Source: JACQAP01 sp035275265 (GTDB taxonomy: Bacteria > Pseudomonadota > Gammaproteobacteria > Burkholderiales > JACQAP01). From it: a DNA stretch of 64,000 bases. Under the pieces are notes generated by a model. It was not told the origin of the DNA. It saw only the letters and a program-made list of their open reading frames with translations, and ran no database searches. How positions within the stretch are numbered: the first letter of the stretch is position 1; every line of letters starts with the position of its first letter. Of this stretch, positions 44,071 to 52,860 are shown piece by piece. The stretch lies in NCBI GenBank assembly GCA_035275265.1, contig DATENC010000017.1:186001-250000 (forward strand), given 5' to 3'. The position numbers were made by a program, and so were the translations under genes.

Positions 44071-47000
44071 TCAATGGAAATCGCGAGAGTGGGTGACGAG
44101 GTTGCCGAGCAGAGCCGAATAGTCCACCAGTTTTACTGCGATCAGGTGGGTTACTGCGCCTTCGCGTTCCAGCACCCCGTGCACGCCAAGCAGCCTGGCG
44201 GCCAACAGTGGACGGCGCTGTTTTTCCGCCACGCCGCTCCACACCACCACGTTGATCTGGCCGGTCTCGTCCTCGAGGGTGATGAATATGACTCCGCTCG
44301 CGGTGCCGGGCCGCTGCCGGCAGGTGACCAGTCCGGCGACGCGCACCGGTTTTCCCGTCGGCGTGTGCAACAACTCCTGTGCAGTGATCATATGCAGGCG
44401 CACGAGTTTCGGGCGCAGCAGCGCCAGTGGATGGCGGCGCAGCGTCAGCCCCAGGCTGGCGTAGTCGGCAACGATGTCTTGGCCTTCGGTGGGTGCGGGC
44501 AGATCGACTGCGGATTCGACGATCGTAGCGGGATCGAGCAGCGGCGGACGCTGCTCGATCCCGGCAATCAGCCACGCCGCATTGCGACGATGTCCGGCCA
44601 GCGATGCCAGCGCGCCGGCTTCGGCGAGGAGCCGCAGGTCGCGGCGATTGAGTTTCGCGCGCAGCGCGAGGTCGTCGACGGAGGGGTGAGGGGAAAGCGA
44701 AGTACACAACTCGGCTCTCGCTCCGATGAGCCGCTCCGAGGCTTCCTGCGAGAAGCCGGAAATCATGCGCAGGCCCAATCTGATGGCCGGTTGGCTATCA
44801 GGGGTGAGGGGTGAAGAATCAGGGTCGAGGGGCGAGGGGTGAGGGGCGAGAAAAGAATTTTGATTCGCATCATTTCGCAGCACGCAGCACGCAGCACTCG
44901 TCCCTCGCCCCTCGTCCCTCGTCCCTTCGAGGCAGCAGTCCCAACTGCTCACGAGAACATCCACCGGCCGCACTTCGATGCCGTGACGCTGCGCGTCCTG
45001 CACCAGTTGCGACGGCGAGTAGAAACCCATCGGCTGGCTGTTAAGCAGTGCGCAGGTGAATGCGGCAGGCTCATAGCATTTGAGCCACGCGGAGACATAC
45101 ACCAGCAGAGCGAAACTGGCCGAATGGGATTCCGGAAAACCGTATTCACCGAAGCCCTTTATCTGCTCGAAGATCTGTAGCGCGAATTTCTCGTCATAAC
45201 CTTTCTTGCGCATGCCGTTGACGAGCTCGTCCTTGAAGGGTTCCAGCCCGCCTTTTCTTTTCCAAGCCGCCATCGCGCGCCGCAACTGATCGGCTTTGCC
45301 CGCCGAAAATCCAGCGGCAACCATGGCGATCTCCATCACTTGTTCCTGGAAGATCGGCACGCCCAAGGTACGTTCCAGGACTTTCTGGAGTTCAGGTGAC
45401 GGATACGCGATTTTCCCCGGATCTTTCTTACGGTTGTTCAGATAAGGGTGGACCATGCCGCCCTGGATCGGGCCGGGCCGCACGATAGCCACTTCGATCA
45501 CCAGGTCGTAAAAACATTCAGGCCGCAGCCGCGGCAGCATCGACATCTGCGCGCGTGATTCAACCTGGAACACGCCGATGCTGTCCGCCTTGCAAAGCAT
45601 GCCGTACACCGCTTTGCCTTTATCGCCACTTTCGGTGGCCAGGATGTCCGCCATGGAAAGCGAAGTACTGTGTCTGCGATTGACCATATCCAGCGCAAAC
45701 CGGATCGCAGTCAACATGCCCAGTGCCAGAACATCCACTTTCAACAGGCCAAGCTCCTCGAGATCGTCTTTGTCCCACTGGATATTGGTGCGCAACGGAT
45801 CCGAACAAGCGGCAGACTCGCCGGCAACATTCTTTGAGGGAGGCCTGACCCCATCGTCGGTATATCGGGACGGGTCGCCGGGCATCGCGGCATTCTCGGT
45901 CGGCACCAGCCGCGACAGTGGCCCACGGGAAATCACGAAGCCGCCGACATGTTGCGACAGATGACGGGGGAAGCCTGCAAGCGCGCCGGTCAATGCGATC
46001 AGCTTGTGGATTACGGGCGAGTGAGGATCGAAGCCGGCTTCCCGCAGCCGGGCCGCTCTTTCATCCGGACGATCCCACCAGACGAAGCTGCTGGAAATCC
46101 GGTTTAACTGGGCGAGGTCCAGACCCAGCGCCTTGCCCACGTCGCGGAAGGCGCTGCGGGTGCGATAACTGATCACCGTCGCGGCCAGCGCGGCGCGATC
46201 CCTGCCGTATTTACGATAGATGTACTGGATCACTTCCTCGCGGCGCTCGTGCTCGAAATCCACGTCGATGTCCGGCGGTTCGTTGCGCTCCTTGGAGAGG
46301 AATCGCCCAAACAACAGCCTGGTTCGGCTCGGATCGACCTCGGTAATCCCGAGCGCATAACAGACCACCGAATTGGCGGCTGAGCCGCGGCCCTGGCAGA
46401 GAATCCGCTGTTGCCGGGCGTAATTGACCACATCGTGGACGGTCAAAAAGAAGGGCTCGTAACGCAGTTCCGCAATGAGATCGAGTTCTTTTTCGGCTTG
46501 GGTACGTACCGTTCCCGGCACGCCGCCGGGGTAGCGTTTCTCCAGGCCGGCTTCGGTCAGTTCCCGCAAGTGCTGCGCCGGTGTCTTGTTCACAGGGACG
46601 ATTTCTTCCGGATACTCATAGCGCAATTCTTCGAGGGAAAAATTGCACATCCCCGCGATGCGCATCGTTTCTGCGAGCAGTTCCCGCGGATAGATGCGCT
46701 CCAGCGTCTCGCGCCGGCGCAGGTGACGTTCCCCGCTCGGCAGCAGCGCACGGCCGACATGGGCCACCGGCATACCGAGCCGGATTGCGGTCAACGTGTC
46801 CTGCAGCGCGCGGCGGCCGCGCACGTGCATGTGCACGTCGCCACAGGCAGTCAGTGGCAGTCCTGTCTGCCTGCCCAGCCCCTGCAGGATTTCGAGCCTG
46901 TCCCAGTCGCCGCCCCGGGCAAGCAGTTCGACGGCGATCCAGGTGCGGCCGGGGAAACGCTCCGCAAACCAACAAGCGTCTTCAGGTTGTGGTTGTACCG

Positions 47001-47385
47001 GCGGCAACCAGAGCGCAAGGCAGTGTTCCAGTCCTTTGTCGAGATCGTCGCGCAAGAGGCGGTATTCGCCTTTTGCCGCGTTTCTCCTGCCGCGGGTGAT
47101 CAACGCGGAGAGATTGCCGTAGCCTTCACGGTTTGTTGCCAGCAGCACGAAGCGCAGGCCGTCCTCGAGCCGGAACTCGGCGCCGATGATCAGCTTGAAT
47201 GCGTCCTGATGATTTTTGGCTGCTGAATGTGCGCGCACGACACCGGCAAGCGAGCACTCGTCGGTGATCGCCAGGGCTGCATAGCCCAGGCTGGCCGCGG
47301 TCTCAACCAGTTCCCGCGCGTGCGATGCGCCGCGCAAAAAGGTGAAATTGGAAAGACAGTGCAGTTCGGCGTAAGGCTGCGGCAT
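44071..47385 (-). CDS. dnaE2: Error-prone DNA polymerase III alpha subunit DnaE2
   Basis: 1104 residues. N-terminal PHP domain (PYAELHCLSNFTFLRGASHA), polymerase core with acidic residues in EPPDIDVDFEHERREEVIQY, finger and HhH regions, and a C-terminal OB fold (TASGVIFITLEDETGQINVV). It does damage-induced mutagenic synthesis with ImuA and ImuB. A low-complexity segment of about 45 residues (from EGTRDEGRGTSAACC to SPLTPDSQ) interrupts the region after VLVSSWDCCL; it is encoded by a dispersed heptamer repeat and keeps the frame. Whether the enzyme stays active is unknown. Confidence 0.95.
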   Translation of the reverse strand: MPQPYAELHCLSNFTFLRGASHARELVETAASLGYAALAITDECSLAGVVRAHSAAKNHQDAFKLIIGAEFRLEDGLRFVLLATNREGYGNLSALITRGRRNAAKGEYRLLRDDLDKGLEHCLALWLPPVQPQPEDACWFAERFPGRTWIAVELLARGGDWDRLEILQGLGRQTGLPLTACGDVHMHVRGRRALQDTLTAIRLGMPVAHVGRALLPSGERHLRRRETLERIYPRELLAETMRIAGMCNFSLEELRYEYPEEIVPVNKTPAQHLRELTEAGLEKRYPGGVPGTVRTQAEKELDLIAELRYEPFFLTVHDVVNYARQQRILCQGRGSAANSVVCYALGITEVDPSRTRLLFGRFLSKERNEPPDIDVDFEHERREEVIQYIYRKYGRDRAALAATVISYRTRSAFRDVGKALGLDLAQLNRISSSFVWWDRPDERAARLREAGFDPHSPVIHKLIALTGALAGFPRHLSQHVGGFVISRGPLSRLVPTENAAMPGDPSRYTDDGVRPPSKNVAGESAACSDPLRTNIQWDKDDLEELGLLKVDVLALGMLTAIRFALDMVNRRHSTSLSMADILATESGDKGKAVYGMLCKADSIGVFQVESRAQMSMLPRLRPECFYDLVIEVAIVRPGPIQGGMVHPYLNNRKKDPGKIAYPSPELQKVLERTLGVPIFQEQVMEIAMVAAGFSAGKADQLRRAMAAWKRKGGLEPFKDELVNGMRKKGYDEKFALQIFEQIKGFGEYGFPESHSASFALLVYVSAWLKCYEPAAFTCALLNSQPMGFYSPSQLVQDAQRHGIEVRPVDVLVSSWDCCLEGTRDEGRGTSAACCVLRNDANQNSFLAPHPSPLDPDSSPLTPDSQPAIRLGLRMISGFSQEASERLIGARAELCTSLSPHPSVDDLALRAKLNRRDLRLLAEAGALASLAGHRRNAAWLIAGIEQRPPLLDPATIVESAVDLPAPTEGQDIVADYASLGLTLRRHPLALLRPKLVRLHMITAQELLHTPTGKPVRVAGLVTCRQRPGTASGVIFITLEDETGQINVVVWSGVAEKQRRPLLAARLLGVHGVLEREGAVTHLIAVKLVDYSALLGNLVTHSRDFH
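44797..44930. repeat. Dispersed heptamer repeat inserted in frame within dnaE2
   Basis: Plus-strand heptamers GGGGTGA, GGGGTGA, AGAATCA, GGGTCGA, GGGGCGA, GGGGTGA, GGGGCGA, then a core with GATTCGCATCATTTCGCAGC, then TCGTCCC, TCGCCCC, TCGTCCC, TCGTCCC. Same design as 6753-6850, including a related core. Its translated length is a multiple of three relative to dnaE2, so no frameshift results. Confidence 0.85.
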
Positions 47386-47434
47386 GGAAGAATGGTGGCC
47401 TTTGCAAAGAGCCCGCGAACACCTTCATGAGTGC

Positions 47435-48868
47435 TCAATTGAATATGCCGTGCAGGAACCAGTTCTTCTGATCGTTTCGTTCCCTGAAGATCCATAGCTT
47501 GACTCCCGAATCATCGCGCGCGACGAAGTAGTCGCGCGTCATGTCGAAATCGTCCCACCAGCCGGATTCGATGCGCTCCGGCCCGTCGAGCAAAGTGAGC
47601 GGTCCGTCTGATTGGGGAAGCAGGTCGTCCGCTTTCAGCGGCTTCGGCTGGGTGAGCAGCCACAACGGGCGGTAAAGATCGCAATCACCGTCCCGTGCTT
47701 TTCCCGCGGGCACACGACGCAGCGCGAACTCCGGACGGTGGTCGGGGAACATGCCCAGACCGTATATCGCATCGGCGCCGAGGCGTGCGCGCAGGTGCTC
47801 GATGACGCGCCAGCGGTCTTCTGCGGTTGGGCGCTGGTCCGCAAACAGCGACCGGTTATGTGAAGCGAGCGGTCGGGTTTCCGCGGCGATGAGCCGGATG
47901 GTTTCGACCGGGGCGGGCAGCTCGACGGTAGCGAGCTTCTCGCGCAGCAGCATGATCAGATGACCGGCATCGCGGTTCGGTGCCGACAGTCCGACAGCGA
48001 CACGGGTAACACTGCGGTCCGTGTGCTCGAGATCGAATCGCAGTTGCATCACACCGGCCTGCTTCATCGCGAGATAGCCGGCGAGTTCGAGGATCAAGCG
48101 CTTGGCGGCGAACAGCAGCGGCTCGGTTTCCTGCACCGGTGCGGGCAGCTCGAGCGCGGCCGCATAACGCGCGGGCGGGATGAAAGGCGGGCGCGGATCG
48201 GGAAGGTGTCCGAGCGCGCGGTCCACTTCGTCGAGCAGCCGCTGGCCGAAGCGGTGCGCCAGCCCGTCGCGCGGAAGGGCCAGATAATCTCTGATGGTAT
48301 GCACGCCCATTCCCGCGAGCGTGGCGACGGTGTCCGCGGACTGGTCGAGGAGCCGCAGCCGCAGCGGCGCCAGTGCGCGCCGCAATTCGTGACGGTCGCC
48401 GACGCAAGTGGCGATGCCGGCGCGGGAAAGCAGCAGCGCACCGGTGGCGGTGGGCGCGACGGCAACCACAGCGTGATAGCCCAGCTCCCGGAGTTTGGCG
48501 CGGATGCGCCCGCCAAGCTGGCGCAATCCGCCGAACAGCCTGAGGCAGCCGCCGATTTCTAGCAGTACTTCGTTGCCGGAGGCGATGCTCACCATAGGCG
48601 TGAACTGTCCCGCCCATAGCGCCACGCCCTTAAGCGCTGTCGTTTCTTTTTTCGGGTCGCGAGTGAAAAGATGCAGCCCGGCGGCGAGCGCGAACGCCGC
48701 CGATACCGGCATGCCGGGCCGGATGCCCAGCCCCGTCGCCGCGTCGTTGCACGACAGCACGCGTGGGCGATGGCCCTCGTCCTGTATCAGCACCGGGCCC
48801 GGCGCGACTGTCCCGCGCAGCCGCAATTGCAGCGACAAATCGGGAAGATGGACGGCGGCCCACAGCAT
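47435..48868 (-). CDS. imuB: DNA polymerase Y-family protein ImuB
   Basis: 477 residues. Y-family-like protein lacking an intact polymerase active site that bridges DnaE2 and the beta clamp in the mutasome. N-terminal MLWAAVHLPDLSLQLRLRG, then VLSCNDAATGLGIRPGMPVS and the IRDYLALPRDGLAHRFG segment. The catalytic acidic motifs of true Pol IV are not seen. The frame is open to 49237 but MLWAAVHLPD at 48868 is the standard start. It lies 32 nt after imuA and 49 nt before dnaE2. Confidence 0.93.
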   Translation of the reverse strand: MLWAAVHLPDLSLQLRLRGTVAPGPVLIQDEGHRPRVLSCNDAATGLGIRPGMPVSAAFALAAGLHLFTRDPKKETTALKGVALWAGQFTPMVSIASGNEVLLEIGGCLRLFGGLRQLGGRIRAKLRELGYHAVVAVAPTATGALLLSRAGIATCVGDRHELRRALAPLRLRLLDQSADTVATLAGMGVHTIRDYLALPRDGLAHRFGQRLLDEVDRALGHLPDPRPPFIPPARYAAALELPAPVQETEPLLFAAKRLILELAGYLAMKQAGVMQLRFDLEHTDRSVTRVAVGLSAPNRDAGHLIMLLREKLATVELPAPVETIRLIAAETRPLASHNRSLFADQRPTAEDRWRVIEHLRARLGADAIYGLGMFPDHRPEFALRRVPAGKARDGDCDLYRPLWLLTQPKPLKADDLLPQSDGPLTLLDGPERIESGWWDDFDMTRDYFVARDDSGVKLWIFRERNDQKNWFLHGIFN

Positions 48869-48900
48869 GGCGGATGAGGACGGTGCGAAATGTGGAAACG

Positions 48901-49581
48901 TTACGCACCGGCATGTGCAAACGGTTGCCGGAATCGGGAAGCGGGCATCGGCGCGACTGCATTGCGCTCGACGTCGAGCAGCAAAGTCGGCATCCGGCCA
49001 CTGCCGCGGCGCTTGATGATGCGCACCGCAAGCCGGTTCTGCCGCGTACCGAGCTGCATGCGCAGTGGCGCGGGAGAGGAAGGTGCGGCGCGCGCTGCCG
49101 CACCGAAGATCGCCCCGAAACTTCCGCCTTCTTCGGCGGCGAGCTGCAGCCGGCGTAGGCTGCGCTCGTTGATCGCGGCGGGCCATGCCAACACTGCGGA
49201 GCAGTTGCCGGCACGCAGACCTTGCTCCGCCGCCCACAGCGTGTCTTTGTCCGAGCGCGTGTCGACCACGACCAGCTTCGAGAGCCGGATGCCGCGCGCA
49301 ACCAGCGCCGGCGCGTAGGGAATCCAGGGCGGGGCGATCAGCAACAGCCAGCCGTCCTCGCGCGACAGGTTCGCCAGCGCAGGCACGAACAGCGACAACT
49401 CGCCGATGCCGTTACGTTCGGTGAGCAGTTCACTCACCACGCCCCGCGGCCAACCGCCGCCGGGCAACTCGCGGTCGAGTTCGGCAAACCCGGTGGGGAT
49501 GCTGGGAAGCTGAACGCGCGCCTGCTCGTCGCCGCGCCAGACGGTGGGGTTTTGCAGCAGCGTTTGAAGGGGGGAAGACAT
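48901..49581 (-). CDS. imuA: RecA-like mutasome protein ImuA
   Basis: 226 residues with a degenerate RecA-like core: IPTGFAELDRELPGGGWPRG, then LLTERNGIGELSLFVPALA in place of a normal Walker A, and a C-terminal basic segment (KRRGSGRMPTLLLDVERNAV). ImuA is needed with ImuB and DnaE2 for SOS mutagenesis. I set the start at 49581 (MSSPLQTLLQN); the frame is open 33 bases further. First gene of the cassette; I found no CTGT-N8-ACAG SOS box just upstream, where a dispersed repeat lies. Confidence 0.9.
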   Translation of the reverse strand: MSSPLQTLLQNPTVWRGDEQARVQLPSIPTGFAELDRELPGGGWPRGVVSELLTERNGIGELSLFVPALANLSREDGWLLLIAPPWIPYAPALVARGIRLSKLVVVDTRSDKDTLWAAEQGLRAGNCSAVLAWPAAINERSLRRLQLAAEEGGSFGAIFGAAARAAPSSPAPLRMQLGTRQNRLAVRIIKRRGSGRMPTLLLDVERNAVAPMPASRFRQPFAHAGA

Positions 49582-49618
49582 TGAATCAGTGACAAGTGGC
49601 TGGTGAAAATCCAAACCT

Positions 49619-49712
49619 CAACGCAAAGGTGCAAGGGCCGTAAAGGAACGCAAAGAAAAAATCAGTACTTTTCGATTTTTCTCTGTACCTCTATGGCCTC
49701 TGCGGTAAGCGT
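49619..49712. repeat. Dispersed repeat with AACGCAAAGG / CCTCTGCGGT arms
   Basis: The left arm has AACGCAAAGGTGCAAGGGCC and GGAACGCAAAGAAAAA; the right arm has TTTTTCTCTGTACCTCTATG then GCCTCTGCGG. The arms are imperfect reverse complements. A related element lies between urtD and urtE (61278-61462). It occupies the imuA promoter region. Confidence 0.65.
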
Positions 49713-49714
49713 TC

Positions 49715-50131
49715 TTACTGATGCCGGGCAGCCGGCTCGCTCGCCGTATTTCCCGGCGAAGAACGCGGCACGAAGGGCGGCGGAGCAGGGATCTTGCCCA
49801 TGCGTGCCAGCCGGGATTCGATCGCCCATTTGCTTCTCTTGTGCACTTGGGCGAGCTCTTCGACGGATTTACCGGAGTCATAGGCCTGGCCAAGGCGCGA
49901 GTCTTCTTCCTGGGACCAGGGGCGTCCGGCATTTTCGGGGGCGGATTTCTGCGGCGCGTCTGCTTTTGCCGAGCGCGGCGCGGAATTCTCCAGCCCGCGA
50001 ATTGCGGCGAAGAGCGCGCGCACGGTGTCCGGATGTTGATAGGGGCTGCCGGCAGGAAATTGCTCGCCAGTGCCAGGATCAATGCCTTCGGCTAAGGCCT
50101 TGAGAATCTCGATAGTCTTTGCTGCTTCCAT
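49715..50131 (-). CDS. Uncharacterised protein with a SANT/Myb-like helical motif
   Basis: 138 residues. The N-terminal part has EILKALAEGIDPGTGEQFPA and YQHPDTVRALFAAIRGLE; the C-terminal part has RPWSQEEDSRLGQAYDSGKS followed by a second helix pair ending AIESRLARMGKIP, which resembles a Myb/SANT-like helix-turn-helix. This suggests DNA binding, but I cannot name a function. GGAGG lies well placed before the ATG at 50131; an ATG at 50176 is possible. It lies 91 nt after lexA in the same direction, so it may share the SOS-regulated transcript. Confidence 0.7.
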   Translation of the reverse strand: MEAAKTIEILKALAEGIDPGTGEQFPAGSPYQHPDTVRALFAAIRGLENSAPRSAKADAPQKSAPENAGRPWSQEEDSRLGQAYDSGKSVEELAQVHKRSKWAIESRLARMGKIPAPPPFVPRSSPGNTASEPAARHQ

Positions 50132-50222
50132 GATTGCCTCCTGATTGATGCGGTTGAGAGATGTCATCACCTGCACCTGTGCGAACTCACCGCATTACAC
50201 CGAGGGCCGAGGCCCTTCTTTT

Positions 50223-50825
50223 TCAGAATGTCTTGCCATTCCTGATCAGCCCGACCGCCAGTCCTTCGATCGCCAGCGGATCGCGCTTCAGGTCTACATA
50301 TATGGGTTTGAAGTCCGGGTTCTCGGGCAGCAGTTGCACCTGGTTGCCCTGGCGCTTGAAGCGTTTCACCGTGACTTCGTCGTGCAGGCGCGCCACCACG
50401 ATCTGGCCGGAGCGCACCTCTTGGGTGTGGTGCACCGCCAGCAGGTCGCCTTCGAGGATGCCGGCATCGCGCATGCTCATTCCGCGCACTTTCAACAGGT
50501 AATCCGCGCGTGGGCTGAACAGCAGCGGGTCGACCTGGTAGCGTCCCTGGACATGCGCTTCGGCGAGGATTGGGCTGCCTGCCGCGACCCGGCCGATGAT
50601 CGGCAGGCCCAGTCCTTCCTTGAGCCGGATGCCGCGCGAGGCGCCGGCAAACAATTCAATAAAGCCTTTTTTTTCCAAAGCTTTGAGATGATCCTCGGCG
50701 GCGTTCGCGGAACGGAAACCGAGGCTCTTGGCGATTTCGGCGCGGGTGGGAGGGAAGCCGGTGCTTTGCACGAAATCGGCAATCAGTTGCAGTATCTCGG
50801 CTTGGCGGGGGGTCAGATCGTCCAT
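50223..50825 (-). CDS. lexA: SOS repressor LexA
   Basis: 200 residues. N-terminal winged helix (LTPRQAEILQLIADFVQSTG), self-cleavage site Ala82-Gly83 (GRVAAGSPILAEA), catalytic Ser117 (VRGMSMRDAGI) and Lys154 (EVTVKRFKRQG). LexA represses DNA-damage genes until RecA triggers self-cleavage. An SOS box lies 15 bp upstream of its start, implying autoregulation. Confidence 0.97.
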   Translation of the reverse strand: MDDLTPRQAEILQLIADFVQSTGFPPTRAEIAKSLGFRSANAAEDHLKALEKKGFIELFAGASRGIRLKEGLGLPIIGRVAAGSPILAEAHVQGRYQVDPLLFSPRADYLLKVRGMSMRDAGILEGDLLAVHHTQEVRSGQIVVARLHDEVTVKRFKRQGNQVQLLPENPDFKPIYVDLKRDPLAIEGLAVGLIRNGKTF

Positions 50826-50840
50826 CAGAATCCTCCTATA

Positions 50841-50856
50841 CTGTGGTTATATACAG
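50841..50856. promoter_or_regulatory. LexA (SOS) box upstream of lexA
   Basis: CTGTGGTTATATACAG matches the CTGT-N8-ACAG consensus exactly. It is 15-16 bp upstream of the lexA start codon, the usual position for autorepression. Confidence 0.85.
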
Positions 50857-50908
50857 TAATAGAAGCGGGGACGCAAGTGGGGCAGGCGGCCCCGGAGGGT
50901 GGGCCCGG

Positions 50909-52309
50909 TCAATGCACGTCGAGCACCGCCATCATGCCCCGGTCGGCATGTTCGGCGATATGGCAGTGGAACATCGTGCGGCCACTGAAGTCGGCGAAGT
51001 GGATGCCGATCCGCGCCGCGTCCCCGGGGCTCAGGTTGAGCATGTCGCGGATCGCCGCTATCGCCGGCGGCCGGCCGTTGACCGACAGGATGTCGAAATG
51101 CCAGGTGTGCAAATGAAAGGGGTGGTTCATCACATCGTCGTTATGGACCGTCCAGATTTCGTGCGCACCGGCGCGCACCTCGAAGGTCGGTGCGACATGG
51201 CCGCCTTGATGCTGATGGTGAAACGGCTTGCCGTTGATCAGCATCGGCGAAAATCTGACTTCGCGGTGACCATCCGCCAACCGCTCGTCGAAGCGCTCCA
51301 GGGTCACAAGCCTGCCGGGCAGCGCAACCGGTTGCGGTGAAGCGGGCGGAAGCAGTGTGAGAATCGGCTGCTCCGCGGTGGCGTTGCGGCCCACGCGCGG
51401 GTAGTTGCGGTAGAGCAGCCTGCGCGGGCGCTCATCCGCTAGCACCACCAGCACTTCGGCGCGCGCGGCGGGCACCAGCAGCAGTTCCTCGACTTCCACG
51501 CGTTGACTGAGAAAACGTCCGTCCAGCGCGATCAGATGCAGCGCTTCGCCACTGTCGAGTGCGATCCGCCAGAAGCGCGAGTTGGACGCGTTCACCAGTC
51601 GCAGGCGCAACAGGGCTTTCCCGGCGCGGAGCGCGGGCCGCACTTGGCCGTTGACCAGAAGCCACGCACCTTCCTTGCCGAAAATCCAGTCCGTCGGCGT
51701 GTGCGACGCGACCTCGCAGTTTTCGATGCCGAAGTCTTTAAGTACCAGCACGTGGTCCTCGGCCTGTGCCAGTTCGCTGTCGCGATCGATTTCGCCTTGC
51801 ACGACCACCGGCATGGCCAGACCGGCGAACAACTGCTTCGCCGTGTGGCCGTGGACGTGGGGATGGATCCAGTGCACCCCGGCTTCCTGCGCCGCGACCT
51901 GCAGTTCGTACTCGAAGCCGCCGCCGGGCGGCGGCACCACCCAGATATTGTCGGCGCGGCCGGAAGGCGAGACGTACAAGCCGTGGAAATGCAGGTTGGT
52001 GGCTTCGTCGAGCCGGTTCTCGAACTTCAGGTTCAGCGTTTCGCCGGGTTGCAGCCGCAGCACTGGGCCGGGAAGTCCGCCGCCGTAGGACATGACGCGC
52101 ACCGGGTTACCGCCAACGTCAACATTGCTTCGTGCCGCAATCAGCGCGCCGCGCGCACCCCACGACGGCGAGCGATCCAGCGGCAGATCGGGCAGCGACC
52201 GGAGTTTCTGGTCGGCACGCATGCGCGGGGCGGGCGCGCATGCCCCCCAAGACCTGCCGGCCAGCAATGCCGTCGCCGCGCCGACGAACCTGCGGCGGGA
52301 ACAATTCAT
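50909..52309 (-). CDS. Tat-exported multicopper oxidase in the amine dehydrogenase cluster
   Basis: 466 residues. Tat signal (CSRRRFVGAATALLAG). All four copper motifs are present: LHFHGLYV, HWIHPHVHGH, HPFHLHTWHF and the type 1 site MFHCHIAEHADRGMM with a Met axial ligand. Three cupredoxin domains. It is the last gene of the mau-like run, 4 nt after the cytochrome c gene. It may accept electrons from the amine dehydrogenase chain, oxidise a small metal or organic substrate, or take part in cofactor maturation; these are guesses. Confidence 0.9.
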   Translation of the reverse strand: MNCSRRRFVGAATALLAGRSWGACAPAPRMRADQKLRSLPDLPLDRSPSWGARGALIAARSNVDVGGNPVRVMSYGGGLPGPVLRLQPGETLNLKFENRLDEATNLHFHGLYVSPSGRADNIWVVPPPGGGFEYELQVAAQEAGVHWIHPHVHGHTAKQLFAGLAMPVVVQGEIDRDSELAQAEDHVLVLKDFGIENCEVASHTPTDWIFGKEGAWLLVNGQVRPALRAGKALLRLRLVNASNSRFWRIALDSGEALHLIALDGRFLSQRVEVEELLLVPAARAEVLVVLADERPRRLLYRNYPRVGRNATAEQPILTLLPPASPQPVALPGRLVTLERFDERLADGHREVRFSPMLINGKPFHHQHQGGHVAPTFEVRAGAHEIWTVHNDDVMNHPFHLHTWHFDILSVNGRPPAIAAIRDMLNLSPGDAARIGIHFADFSGRTMFHCHIAEHADRGMMAVLDVH

Positions 52310-52313
52310 GAGT

Positions 52314-52856
52314 TCAAGGCACTTTGGCGAACGCCCGGTAGGCGATCAGCGCCGGATCGCTCACCACGCCGGCGGCCAGCAGGCCTTGCACGACGGACTC
52401 GCGCACCGGGATGGTCTGCTTCAGCGGGTGCTTGCGAAGTTCGCCGACTTCGTCCGCGGTGTAAGGTCTGAAGTCGGCGGGGAGTTGCTTTGCGCTATAA
52501 GTGCGCAGTACCCAGTTCAGCATCGCGGCGAGACGTTTGTCGTCCAACACGTTGGTGGCCACGCCCGGCACTTGCACAATGTAGCGTCGGCCTTCCTCGG
52601 TGTGAACGAAATATCCGACGCGGTCTTTCAGCGCCGGTACTTCGGGGACCGATATGCCTCTGTGGCCATGACACCCCTGGCAATTGCGGGCGTAGTCCTG
52701 CGCCTCGCCGAGAATGCGGATGACGCGCGTGCCGCGCTCTCGCGCAAGCGCATCGGCAGGCACCGTCTCTTCGGCGCGCGCTGTGGCGAACAGGAGTGCC
52801 ACAAACACAAACGCCGGCAGGACGCCGGCGCTCGCGCTGAATCTGTGCCGGATCAA
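52314..52856 (-). CDS. Exported monohaem cytochrome c
   Basis: About 180 residues with a signal peptide (GVLPAFVFVALLFATARAEE) and one haem motif (YARNCQGCHGHRG). Methionines for an axial ligand are available (AMLNWVL). I place the start at a TTG at 52856, 4 nt after the mauA stop; the longer open frame overlaps mauA. The likely role is electron acceptor for the amine dehydrogenase, in place of the copper protein amicyanin. Confidence 0.82.
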   Translation of the reverse strand: MIRHRFSASAGVLPAFVFVALLFATARAEETVPADALARERGTRVIRILGEAQDYARNCQGCHGHRGISVPEVPALKDRVGYFVHTEEGRRYIVQVPGVATNVLDDKRLAAMLNWVLRTYSAKQLPADFRPYTADEVGELRKHPLKQTIPVRESVVQGLLAAGVVSDPALIAYRAFAKVP

Positions 52857-52860
52857 GTGA

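Noticed and set aside
43636..44814. 392-codon plus-strand frame spanning the beta-lyase and dnaE2 ends
   Set aside because: Crosses two real minus-strand genes and has no domain features.
44797..44930. CRISPR-like array of short repeats
   Set aside because: The repeats are contiguous heptamers without unique spacers and form two inverted arms; no cas genes are present.
46411..47226. 271-codon plus-strand frame within dnaE2
   Set aside because: Antisense shadow of a conserved polymerase region.
50201..50222. GGGCC-GA-GGCCC hairpin followed by T-rich bases near the end of lexA
   Set aside because: The T-run is on the plus strand while flanking genes run on the minus strand, and the 2-nt loop is too small for a normal terminator.
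51503..52471. 322-codon plus-strand frame opposite the multicopper oxidase
   Set aside because: All copper motifs lie on the minus strand; this is a shadow frame.
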